From contig NZ_CP087999.1 in the NCBI RefSeq assembly GCF_021044625.1, positions 2,001,001 through 2,065,000 on the forward strand: DNA of 64,000 nucleotides, written 5' to 3'. Source of the DNA: Geomonas sp. RF6. GTDB taxonomy: Bacteria; Desulfobacterota; Desulfuromonadia; Geobacterales; Geobacteraceae. Positions within the stretch are counted from its first letter, which is position 1, and every line of letters starts with the position of its first letter. Below, in pieces: positions 33,675-42,229 of this stretch. Under the pieces are notes generated by a model. It had not been told where the DNA came from. It was given only the letters and a program-made list of their open reading frames with translations, and did no database searches. The translations under genes were made by a program, and so were the position numbers.

Positions 33675-34379
33675 TTACTTGAGGCCGACGCGGGCGAGAA
33701 AGTCTTTCGAGCGTGTGCGGCTCACCGGCAGGCGGCGGTCGCTCCCTGCCATCTGCACGCTGATGGCGTTTCCGTCCCGCACCACCTTGTGCACCTTCTC
33801 CAGGTTGACGACATAGCTGCGGTGGGTGCGGTAAAAGCTCTGAGGGTTCAGCCCCGTTTCAAGAACACCGAGGGAGAGGTCACAGAAGAACTCCCCCTCG
33901 GCGGTAACCACTTGTGAGTAGATGTTGTCAGCTTTGATGAAGAGGATTTCTGGCGGAGGGACCAGCAGGATGTCGCCACCTGCAGTGACCGGCACCCTGA
34001 TGAAGCCGCTCTGGGGGGTGGAGATGTCGGCAGTGATGTCAAAAAGGAGGCAGCAATGAAGGGTATTCGTCTTTTGTGGCCCGAGGAGCGGTACAAACTT
34101 CAGGAGCACGAAGATTTCACGCGCCCCGCTCATGCGCCTGACGGCGATGGACTGCTGGCGGGAGGAATCCTGCATCATCGCTACCAGCGCCTGCAATTGT
34201 TTGGCAGATTCCGCACGATGCATCTCCAGTAGACTCTGCTCGAAGACTGTGTTTTCAGGAGTCTCTGCAAAGATCCGCATCAGCGCCCCGTTCACATGGG
34301 TCACCCGATAGTCATTGTCGAACAGGATGATGCCGGGATCCGTGTGCTCCAGCAACTTCAGGCGGCTATTGTCGTCCAT
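33675..34379 (-). CDS. PAS-LytTR transcriptional regulator (RcoM-like architecture)
   Basis: A protein of 234 residues. An N-terminal PAS domain (about 10-120) joins a C-terminal LytTR DNA-binding domain (about 130-234, with EILFIKADNIYSQVVTAEG and FYRTHRSYVVNLEKV). This one-PAS-plus-LytTR plan is that of RcoM, a haem-based CO sensor. His54 in LEMHRAESAKQL sits where a haem-binding His could lie, but the ligand is not proven by sequence and no CO-oxidation genes are near. Alternatively it senses another small molecule or redox state. Confidence 0.75.
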   Translation of the reverse strand: MDDNSRLKLLEHTDPGIILFDNDYRVTHVNGALMRIFAETPENTVFEQSLLEMHRAESAKQLQALVAMMQDSSRQQSIAVRRMSGAREIFVLLKFVPLLGPQKTNTLHCCLLFDITADISTPQSGFIRVPVTAGGDILLVPPPEILFIKADNIYSQVVTAEGEFFCDLSLGVLETGLNPQSFYRTHRSYVVNLEKVHKVVRDGNAISVQMAGSDRRLPVSRTRSKDFLARVGLK

Positions 34380-34595
34380 GAATCCCCCGCAGGCAATGTT
34401 TTGGATGTGTCACATCGTTTCCCGTTTCGTGCAAGATCCACCTGTGCATCGGCACTCATGAAGGGAAGGATGTGCACCCTCCGCAGGTTATCTGCCAGAT
34501 GACCGACAGCGAGAATTGAGTAGGGGGATGATTCCATAGAGAGGGGGTCGAGAATTCGGGGAAACTCTTCATTGCTGAGCCCCGTAAATCTCGCA

Positions 34596-34862
34596 TCACT
34601 TGAGTTGACTGTCTTTGCTCCCTCTTCGATTATAAAGCGCTACCGCTTTCTGCTTTTTTTCGAGTTCCGACTGACAAGCGACACAGTAGCGGACTCCGGG
34701 CATCGCCTTTCGGCGCGCTTCTGGTATAGAGGCATCGCATTCCTGACAATGGGTCAGGCTTTCGCCGACGGGCAGTCGCTTTCTCGCCGAGGCTATTTCC
34801 GATTCCACCGTAGCGTCTATCTGTTCCTGCACGGCACCATCGCGGGACCATCCAACGGCCAT
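34596..34862 (-). CDS. ybiI: YbiI-type DksA/TraR zinc-finger protein
   Basis: A protein of 88 residues that follows the YbiI pattern along its whole length: GWSRDGAVQEQIDATVESEI, LPVGESLTHCQECDASIP, ARRKAMPGVRYCVACQ and the end YNRRGSKDSQL. Four cysteines form the zinc finger. It lacks the long coiled coil of DksA, so its action on RNA polymerase may differ. AGGAGATG precedes the ATG. Confidence 0.88.
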   Translation of the reverse strand: MAVGWSRDGAVQEQIDATVESEIASARKRLPVGESLTHCQECDASIPEARRKAMPGVRYCVACQSELEKKQKAVALYNRRGSKDSQLK

Positions 34863-35226
34863 AAGTCATCTCCTGTATCGTAGATGAGATTTCCTTCTAA
34901 CTCCTCGCGCTCTACTACCTCGCCACAGTATCGTACTGAGTGGGTCAACAGTCAAGGCTGTAGAACTGCCTCGGGAACGCCGCAGCAGGGTTGAGGAGAT
35001 CACCCTCCTCCCCGTCAATCCTCTGTCCCTCTTACTTACCTCCTTCACCATCTCAAACAGACCCGTCGACGCCTTTAGGGCGAAAGACACCGCGGGACCC
35101 AACTTATCCGCTTGACTTGTACATGAACTCCCATTAGTTTGCGTACGCTAAAATGTCCGAGTTGTTCTTCAATGTCATGCAATGGTACTCCGGGGGCGCA
35201 GCTTCCGCCGGAGCCGGGAGGAAGCA
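34863..35226. other. Gene-free interval between ybiI and the FG-GAP gene
   Basis: 364 bp holding the probable ybiI promoter and the GGGAGG ribosome site of the FG-GAP gene. No repeat or convincing frame was seen. Confidence 0.5.
34927..34955 (-). promoter_or_regulatory. Possible promoter of the ybiI-like gene
   Basis: Minus-strand TTGACT, 17-bp spacer, GATACT, about 60 bp upstream of the ATG. Confidence 0.4.
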
Positions 35227-38200
35227 ATGTCCACGCTGCACATCACCCGCCACGTCTTTCTCGCCGCAATCTTCCTTTTCAGTCTCCTCCTCCACGGCTG
35301 CGGCGGCGGTGGCGGGAAGGTCCAGTCCGGCTCCTTGTTCGACCCCGCCGCCAAGTACCAAGGGAGCAGCGCGCAGGCGGTTATCTCCGCCGATAATGCG
35401 GAGGCGCTGGCGATGGGGGGGCTTGCCGGAGAAGGCTTCGGAGTCACCATGTCCTCCATCGGCAGAGGGAAGGCGGCGGCCCCCGTCACGGTAAAGGGCC
35501 TCCCGGCCCTCCCGCTCGCCCAGGATCTCAAGACGCTGGCGAGGCACCTCGACATCGCCAAGCATGCCGCCCAACTGAGGCCGCAGACTGCCACCGGCGC
35601 CCGCGCGAAGGCGATTCGCAACAACTCCTTCGTGGTGAACGGACCCGGCGGTGGCACCGCATCGTACTCGCTGCAGCTAAACGACGAGACCGGTAATTTC
35701 TACGGCAGCGTTTCCTGCAGCGGCTTTACTTCCAGCACTACCGTAATAGACGGGACGTGCGAGGTGCTGGGGACCTTCGACCTCAACCTGCAGGAAATCA
35801 CGCAGATATCCCTCTCCTTCAGCTCCCTCTCAGTCACGGCGGGGGGCAATGCGTACACCCTGGCCGGATCGGCCTCCTGGACCTTCTCCTATCCCTCCTC
35901 CAACGAGGACCTCAACATGAACCTGGTGGTGAGGGACGGGAGCAGCTCCAAGACGTACTGGTACAGCGACTACCACGTCGACACCGCATACGGTTCGGAC
36001 CGCGCAACTCAGACCATATCGGGCCGCTACTACGACCACGATCACGGCTACGTCGACATAGTAACACCCACTCCCCTGGTGGTTGCCTACAACAGCCAGT
36101 GGCCCTTCGAGGGGGCGGTGAGAATGAGTTCGGCCGGCGGGAGGTGGGTGAGCTTGACCTTCCACCCTACCACCTACGGGATCGAGGCGGAGACTAACGG
36201 AGATGGCGTTGTAGACTGGCAGGTAGAGCGACCCGGCAACACCGCACCCCCAATCAACATGGCCCCCAGCGCCGACGCGGGTCCAGACGCAAGCGCAGTC
36301 GCGGAGACAGAGGTGCAGTTGAACGGCAGCGCGAGCAGCGACCCCAACGGCGACATCCTTTCCTACTACTGGTCCTTCGACTCATTCCCGTCCGGAACCG
36401 GGTACCCCGGGCTCACCGGCTACAACACAGCCACCCCATCCTTTGTTCCCCAGAAGCCGGGGACCTACCAGTTGAGACTCCGGGTCTATGACGGCTACTA
36501 CTCGGCCGAGGACACCGTTACGGTGACGGTTACCGCTGCCGTCCAGGCCCAGCCGTCGGCGCTGCAGCAGACCTGGCAGTTTGGCAACTACGGCTCGTAC
36601 ATCGGCCAGGCCGGTTTGTACACGACAGATCTCGACGGCGACGGTACACCCGAGGTGATTGCCGCCGCCTCCGCCGGCGGTTTCGGTAGCAACGTGCTGT
36701 GGTATGTGGTGAAGAAGAAGGGGAGCGGCGGCTTCGAGCAGGTCTGGCGTAGCGAGGACTATGGCGTCTCCATTGCGAGGATACTCCTCGCCGACATGAA
36801 CGGCGACGGTAAGGAAGATGTCGTGGTCGCCCTGACCGACGGCTCGATACGATACTATGACGGTCCCACCCTGAAGGAGTTTGCGCGGCACACGCTCGCT
36901 CCGGGGCTTAGGGATCTCGCGGTGACGGACCTGGAGGGGGATGGCAAGAAGGAACTCGTGACGACGGACGGGTCGTCCCTCCGGGTGTACGGTGCCGCCA
37001 GTGGCGACCTCAAGTGGAGCAAAAGCAGCTTCGGCGGCACCTCTCTGGCTGTCGGCAACATCGATGGCGGCCCGGAGAAGGAGATTGTGACCACTTCGTA
37101 CGGCGGCAAGGGGTACGTCCTGAGCGGCACCGCCGGCGCGGGGAAATGGGAGTATGTCAACGGCTTCGGGGCCCAGGTGAAGCTCGCGGATCTGGACGGG
37201 GACGGCATGGACGAGATTGTCGGTGCCTCGGCATGGTACAAGATCACCATCTTCGATGGCGATATCAGGAGCCCCGCTTGGGAGATCGCCACGGACCAGG
37301 ACATAGACGCGGTGCTGGTGGCCGATGCCGACGGGGACGGAACCCCAGAAATCCTCTATGGTGACCGGCAGGGGGGCACGATTCACGCGGTAGACACCAC
37401 AACCCACGCGCAGAAGTGGTCGATGTCCAACAATTATTATGCCGGCGTCTCCGGTATGGCCTACGCCGATGTGGACCTCGACGGCAAGAAGGAGCTCGTG
37501 TGGGGCGGCGGCGGGTCCACTACGTGGGCGGACCACCTCTTTGTTGCCGATCCGGCGACCAAGGTCATCAAGTGGCAGAGCCTCGATTCAGCCGGCCTCA
37601 GTCCCCTGGCCGTCGGCGACCTGGACAATGACGGCGTGGACCGTCTCCTCATGATCACCGAGTCCAGCAACAGCGGATACGACGGCGGGGTCATCCAGGT
37701 TTTCGATCCGCAGAGCCACGACCTTCTGGCCCAACAGAACCTGGGGCTTTCCGACTGGATGGGTGAGAACCGCGCGGTGCGCATAGCGGACGTCAACGGA
37801 GACGGCCGCAGCGAGTTCGTGCTGACAACCTCCAACACCTACGACGGTTTCATACGGATCTATGACGGGCAGAGTCGCACGGTGCTCGGGCAGACCGCCG
37901 CCTACAGCGGGAACTACTTCTCGACCCTCGCGGTGGGGGACGTAGACGGCGACGGCAAGATGGAGATTGTCGCGGGACAGGGGCGAGCCCACAGCGGCGC
38001 GCCGGGGGTTTACCTGATGGTCTTCGACGGGACCACCTTCGGGCAGAAGTGGAAGAGCATCGACCTGGGAAGCCACGTCTATGACGTGAAGCTTGCGGAC
38101 CTGGACGGGGACGGCAGGATGGATATCATCGCCTCGACCTACAACCGCCTGATCGTCTACGACGGATCGACGCACGTACTGAAGCTCATGGCGGAGAGTC

Positions 38201-38589
38201 CCGCCCGCGCCCTGGAGGTGGCGGACGTGGACGGCGACGGCGTCCAGGAGATCCTGGTCGGGCGCGACGATGGGAAGATCGATGTGTACAACGGCGTGAG
38301 CTTCGCGATAGAGAGGACCGTCTCCACCTACAGCACCTCGGCGGTGGACGCGCTAAAAGTGGCGGACCTGGACGGCAGCGGCACCGGAAAGTGGCTGGTG
38401 GCGAGCGGCGGGATCCTCACCGTCCTCGATGGGCAGGGACTCTACTGGCGCAGCGGATACCTCGGCGCCTCCCTCGGCAGGTCGAACAGCATCGCGGTGA
38501 AGGACACCGACCGCGACCGCCGTCCCAACATCTTCATTGGAAGCGCCACGGTGCTGTACCAGTTCAAGTCTATGGGTGCGCCCAGGTGA
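35227..38589 (+). CDS. Large FG-GAP/VCBS-repeat surface lipoprotein with PKD domain
   Basis: A protein of 1120 residues. It starts with a lipoprotein signal (VFLAAIFLFSLLLHGC) and a Gly-rich linker. Residues 130-350 form an unrecognised beta-rich domain, about 350-440 a PKD-type domain (NMAPSADAGPDASAVAETEV, SASSDPNGDILSYYWSFDS), and the rest about fourteen FG-GAP repeats with calcium-loop motifs such as DLDGDGTPEV, DMNGDGKEDV and DVDGDGVQEI. The repeats are expected to fold as beta-propellers. GGGAGG precedes ATG 35227. Probable role: outer-surface adhesion or binding; substrate unknown. Confidence 0.85.
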   Translation: MSTLHITRHVFLAAIFLFSLLLHGCGGGGGKVQSGSLFDPAAKYQGSSAQAVISADNAEALAMGGLAGEGFGVTMSSIGRGKAAAPVTVKGLPALPLAQDLKTLARHLDIAKHAAQLRPQTATGARAKAIRNNSFVVNGPGGGTASYSLQLNDETGNFYGSVSCSGFTSSTTVIDGTCEVLGTFDLNLQEITQISLSFSSLSVTAGGNAYTLAGSASWTFSYPSSNEDLNMNLVVRDGSSSKTYWYSDYHVDTAYGSDRATQTISGRYYDHDHGYVDIVTPTPLVVAYNSQWPFEGAVRMSSAGGRWVSLTFHPTTYGIEAETNGDGVVDWQVERPGNTAPPINMAPSADAGPDASAVAETEVQLNGSASSDPNGDILSYYWSFDSFPSGTGYPGLTGYNTATPSFVPQKPGTYQLRLRVYDGYYSAEDTVTVTVTAAVQAQPSALQQTWQFGNYGSYIGQAGLYTTDLDGDGTPEVIAAASAGGFGSNVLWYVVKKKGSGGFEQVWRSEDYGVSIARILLADMNGDGKEDVVVALTDGSIRYYDGPTLKEFARHTLAPGLRDLAVTDLEGDGKKELVTTDGSSLRVYGAASGDLKWSKSSFGGTSLAVGNIDGGPEKEIVTTSYGGKGYVLSGTAGAGKWEYVNGFGAQVKLADLDGDGMDEIVGASAWYKITIFDGDIRSPAWEIATDQDIDAVLVADADGDGTPEILYGDRQGGTIHAVDTTTHAQKWSMSNNYYAGVSGMAYADVDLDGKKELVWGGGGSTTWADHLFVADPATKVIKWQSLDSAGLSPLAVGDLDNDGVDRLLMITESSNSGYDGGVIQVFDPQSHDLLAQQNLGLSDWMGENRAVRIADVNGDGRSEFVLTTSNTYDGFIRIYDGQSRTVLGQTAAYSGNYFSTLAVGDVDGDGKMEIVAGQGRAHSGAPGVYLMVFDGTTFGQKWKSIDLGSHVYDVKLADLDGDGRMDIIASTYNRLIVYDGSTHVLKLMAESPARALEVADVDGDGVQEILVGRDDGKIDVYNGVSFAIERTVSTYSTSAVDALKVADLDGSGTGKWLVASGGILTVLDGQGLYWRSGYLGASLGRSNSIAVKDTDRDRRPNIFIGSATVLYQFKSMGAPR

Positions 38590-38676
38590 GAGTGGAATAG
38601 CCAAGGTACGGAACGAGGAGGAGAGGGCAGAATAGTTACAAATCTGCCGACGAGGTGAAGATATGGAGGGCGTCCT

Positions 38677-39468
38677 TTAGGGCTCTCGGCTCTCGCAGTT
38701 CTTGACTGCCTCGAACTCGACCAGGTGCTTGCGGTACTTCAGCGGCACGTGCTGTTGCTGCAGGGAGAGGTTGGAACGCTCCTCAATCGCCAGGTGCTGG
38801 AAGTAGCCCCGCCAGTAGCGGGCGATGTTTTCCTCGTCAGAGCTGGTGACCGGTGCGGCCACAAGCGAAACCTCCCGCACTGGGCGCAGCCCGTGGTCCG
38901 GATCCCAGAGGACGGCCTTATTCCGCCTGAGGTCGTGGATCATCCAGGGACGGTCTCCGATGCGATCGGCGAAATGGGGAGCTACGAACTCCAGCAGGTC
39001 AGCGTCCGGTTCGAAGCGGGCATAGAGAAAGGTGCATCCGGTGCAGATGACCTCCCGGAACCGGAGCAGCCCCAGGAAGCGGTGGGCCTCACGCGCCACC
39101 TGACGCGCCAGACGGCGCACCGAATACACCGGTTCCTCCGCGAGCATGCCGTCCAGCCGCCTGCCGAGCGTCAGCCCCAGGCGCAGGTAGCTCCAGAGGA
39201 GCATCTCAACGTCCCCCTTTTCGCTGTGGAAGGCGTAGCGAACCGTCTCATACGCTTGCGGCGAAACAGCACTCTGGAACCGCTTACGGAAACGGCGCAC
39301 AGTATCCTCGTCCGCCGCCACCGGGTGCCGCAGCTCCGCGAAGAGCCCTCCCTGGCATTGATCCCCTTCCCGCTCGAAGCCGTCCGGCTCCACACCCCCC
39401 TCAAGGGAGTGGGCGACCGCACAGATAAACCCCGCGAAGCTGCCGTCGTAGAGATAGCGCGTAGTCAC
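38677..39468 (-). CDS. TIGR03915-type putative DNA metabolism protein
   Basis: A protein of 263 residues beginning TRYLYDGSFAGFICAVAHSL, typical of the TIGR03915 family, with WMIHDLRRNKAVLWD and a C-terminal YWRGYFQHLAIEERSNLSLQ QQHVPLKYRKHLVEF region that resembles the end of uracil-DNA-glycosylase-like partner proteins of this family. Its ATG overlaps the stop of the radical-SAM gene by 4 bp. The pair is widely conserved and suspected to act in DNA repair or modification; the reaction is not known. Confidence 0.82.
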   Translation of the reverse strand: MTTRYLYDGSFAGFICAVAHSLEGGVEPDGFEREGDQCQGGLFAELRHPVAADEDTVRRFRKRFQSAVSPQAYETVRYAFHSEKGDVEMLLWSYLRLGLTLGRRLDGMLAEEPVYSVRRLARQVAREAHRFLGLLRFREVICTGCTFLYARFEPDADLLEFVAPHFADRIGDRPWMIHDLRRNKAVLWDPDHGLRPVREVSLVAAPVTSSDEENIARYWRGYFQHLAIEERSNLSLQQQHVPLKYRKHLVEFEAVKNCESREP

Positions 39469-40748
39469 AGCTCCCCCGTGAGCATCGAGAGGTCCGCCCC
39501 GCCGCTGAAAAGGTCCAGTTGCTTCAGTCTTTCCCCCTCTCCCCCCGCCATCAGCAGACGCGCCACCCGGTCGACATAGAATTTGGGGCCGCCGAGATGG
39601 CGCCCGCCGGCGGTCAGGAAGTGGCGCGCCCGCTTGAGCACCACTCCCAGCCGTTTTAACTCGGCCTCGCCCAATCTGGTCTCTCGCCGTGCGGCCACGA
39701 TGCGCTTTGCTGAGCGGACGCCGATTCCCGGCACCCGCAACAGCGTATCGTAGCCGGCCTGGTTCACCTCCACCGGAAAATTTTCCAGGTGACGCAGAGC
39801 CCAGTCGCTTTTGGGGTCAAGACGCGGGTCAAGGTTGGGGTGCGCGTCGTCCAGGAGCTCATCGGCCCGGAAGCCGTAAAAGCGGAGCAACCAGTCGGCC
39901 TGGTAAAGCCTGTGCTCCCGCAATAGCGGAGGCGTGGGGAGTTCGGGGAGCCGGCGGTCCGTCGAGCCGGGCACGAAAGCCGAGTAATAAACCCGCTTCA
40001 GACCGAGGCGGCTATAGAGACCTTCGCTGAGCGTGATGATCTCCCGGTCCTGCTCAGGTGTCGCCCCCACGATCAACTGGGTGCTCTGTCCCGCGGGGGC
40101 GAACTGCGGCGCCTTGGGGGACTCCTTTGCCGCCAAACGGGAGGCGGCAATCAGCTCACTCATCTGGCGCATGGGGGTCAGCAGCAGTTCCTGCGGCTTG
40201 TCAGGAGCTAGCAGTGCCAGGCTCCGCTGGCTGGGAAGCTCCATGTTTATGCTGACGCGGTCAGCGTAGCTTCCCGCCTGCGCGACCAGGAGGGGATCGG
40301 CCCCCGGCACCACCTTCAGGTGGATGTAGCCGTTAAACCTCTCGTCCTCGCGCAGCTTGCGAACCACAAGAATCAGCTGTTCCATGGTCCAGTCAGGAGA
40401 TCGAGCCACGCCGGTGCTGAGGAAGAGACCTTCGATATAGTTGCGGCGGTAGAACTCCATCGTGAGCCGCACCAACTCGTCCGGGGTGAGCGCGGCGCGC
40501 GGGATGTCGTTGCTGCTGCGGTTGACGCAGTAGGCGCAGTCGTAGATGCAGCTGTTGGTAAGGAGGATCTTCAGCAATGAGACGCAGCGGCCGTCAGCAG
40601 TCCAGCTGTGACAGATCCCACTCGCCGCCGTTCCCCCGACCCCGCCGGGAGTTCCCTTGCGGCTGCTGCCGCTGCTGGAGCATGAAACGTCGTACTTGGC
40701 GCTGTCAGCCAGGATCTCCAGGCGTCGTTCCAAAGGTTGTGCAAACAT
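39465..40748 (-). CDS. TIGR03916-type radical SAM DNA modification/repair protein
   Basis: A protein of 427 residues with the radical-SAM cluster motif CxxxCxxC at Cys67, Cys71 and Cys74 (NSCIYDCAYCVNRSS) and a C-terminal helix-hairpin-helix DNA-binding motif (LLRVPGIGVRSAKRIVAAR near 310-330). The combination suggests a radical enzyme that acts on DNA bases. It is coupled to the downstream TIGR03915 gene. No substrate is known from sequence. Confidence 0.88.
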   Translation of the reverse strand: MFAQPLERRLEILADSAKYDVSCSSSGSSRKGTPGGVGGTAASGICHSWTADGRCVSLLKILLTNSCIYDCAYCVNRSSNDIPRAALTPDELVRLTMEFYRRNYIEGLFLSTGVARSPDWTMEQLILVVRKLREDERFNGYIHLKVVPGADPLLVAQAGSYADRVSINMELPSQRSLALLAPDKPQELLLTPMRQMSELIAASRLAAKESPKAPQFAPAGQSTQLIVGATPEQDREIITLSEGLYSRLGLKRVYYSAFVPGSTDRRLPELPTPPLLREHRLYQADWLLRFYGFRADELLDDAHPNLDPRLDPKSDWALRHLENFPVEVNQAGYDTLLRVPGIGVRSAKRIVAARRETRLGEAELKRLGVVLKRARHFLTAGGRHLGGPKFYVDRVARLLMAGGEGERLKQLDLFSGGADLSMLTGEL

Positions 40749-40794
40749 GTACCCCTCCGTAGTCGCGGCTGCTTAAGGATCGCATGGTAGCAGA

Positions 40795-41240
40795 TGGTCG
40801 TGACACAATAAGTCACAACCGCTGAACGCATAATGATGCATGCAACTCCAATCATCATTGTTGGGATAAGATGGCTAACCGGATTCCAGATCAACGCTTA
40901 TTTCCGGGCTCCTATCGTAGGTCTGCAACAAGGATGATCATGTCTGCGGGAGGTTTCATCGCCGCTGCAGCTGTGATGACAAGGGCTGCGGCTCATATCA
41001 CGATGCCTGCCGCGCCCATTACATGGATGCAGAGTAGAAGACACGACGTTGGAGTGGAATAAATGATGCCTGCAGAATGGATGATGAAGTCTACGGCATG
41101 GAGGGCAATATTTGCGGCGTAGGTGATGATGTCTGCGGGTTGGACGATGATAGTTGCGGCTCCGATCACAGTGCCGGCGGGGTGCATAATGAGGTCTGCG
41201 GCATAGACGAGCGGATCAGCGGCGGGAGTAATGTTCGTTA
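40795..41240. repeat. Degenerate tandem array of 21-bp period, locus 3
   Basis: Successive 21-bp units can be read, clearest at 41056-41240, for example GATGATGTCTGCGGGTTGGA then GATGATAGTTGCGGCTCCGA. On the minus strand this gives seven-residue repeats (IIVQPAD, IITYAAN, IALHAVD, FIIHSAG). The unit is different from loci 1 and 2, and units differ strongly from each other. It fills most of the gene-free stretch 40749-41382. No start codon with a good ribosome site was found, and a stop splits the frame near 40990. Confidence 0.65.
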
Positions 41241-41382
41241 TTGTTGAGGCCGTTAGCGGCGGTAGGTAGCGGGAGCCCACCTCCTGAAAAGGCCCGCCAC
41301 TTCAAAGAGCACGCGAAATGACGGGCCTGCGATGGAGACCACGGGGCGTGCCTTCTGGCAAGGAACGTATCATACTCGTCAG

Positions 41383-41748
41383 CTACTCCTTTTCACTCAC
41401 TTTACTCTTCCCTTTGCGGCTCCTTGTCTTCTTGAGCCGGAAGGCCTCTTTGAGGTGTGTGAGGTCATCATCTGAGACCGCCTCGAGGAAGAGCGCGACT
41501 TTGCCCAGTCTCTTCTTCGACTCCGCTCGCCACTTGTTCCGCAGGGCGACCTGGCGCGAGTCATGATACTTTGACTCCTCAAAAGCTCGCTGAAAGTTGT
41601 CGATAGCTTCCTTTATCTCCTCCAGTGTTGGTACACCTGGCGGGGCGCTCTTCACGAGCTCGATTGTTGCCAGCGCCGAGTAGCACCCCAAGGCCTCCGC
41701 GAGAAATTCCGAATCCGTCCCGCTGAAGCCCAACAACGCCTTCGTCAT
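41383..41748 (-). CDS. Hypothetical helical protein
   Basis: A protein of 121 residues with an excellent AAAGGAGGT site before ATG 41748. It is predicted mostly helical with charged residues and ends in a basic tail (KKTRSRKGKSKVSEKE). No family was recognised. It stands alone between the locus 3 array and the NERD gene. Confidence 0.7.
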   Translation of the reverse strand: MTKALLGFSGTDSEFLAEALGCYSALATIELVKSAPPGVPTLEEIKEAIDNFQRAFEESKYHDSRQVALRNKWRAESKKRLGKVALFLEAVSDDDLTHLKEAFRLKKTRSRKGKSKVSEKE

Positions 41749-42229
41749 GGGTACCTCCTTTTCGACCGATATTTCCCGTGGTCCCCGCGTCGCCTGTAAA
41801 GGGTAGTACATGGTAATGAGGATGCAACTGCATATGGGGGCCCTTTACTCAAGCTTGTACCAAGGGTAGCCGCTGGGGCTGCCTTTTACTTGCGTCCGAG
41901 AGGCACTGATGGCAGCGCACAGGCTAAACTAGATAGATTAAATGTAGAGTAGGCAATAACAGAGGAAAGGGCTCGGTCGAAGGAAAAAGCTGGAAAGGTC
42001 GCGGAGTGTTTTGGACATCCTTCAAGGGAGAACACAAAACAGGCTCGTCGTGAATGAAAAGAATGAGCACCACTTCGAGAGGATGCAAGCATTCGCTCGA
42101 TTCACGCTGCTGGTGCGCGCTTTGACAACGAGATCAACATCATCTGTCAGTAGAAGGGCATCATCAGCAACTGGAGGGGGGACCATTTGGGATATGAGCG
42201 ATAACGATGACAAGTGCACGCACTGATGA
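41749..42229. other. Gene-free interval between the hypothetical gene and the NERD gene
   Basis: About 480 bp of lower GC content than the flanks. No convincing frame, repeat or hairpin was found. Confidence 0.5.
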
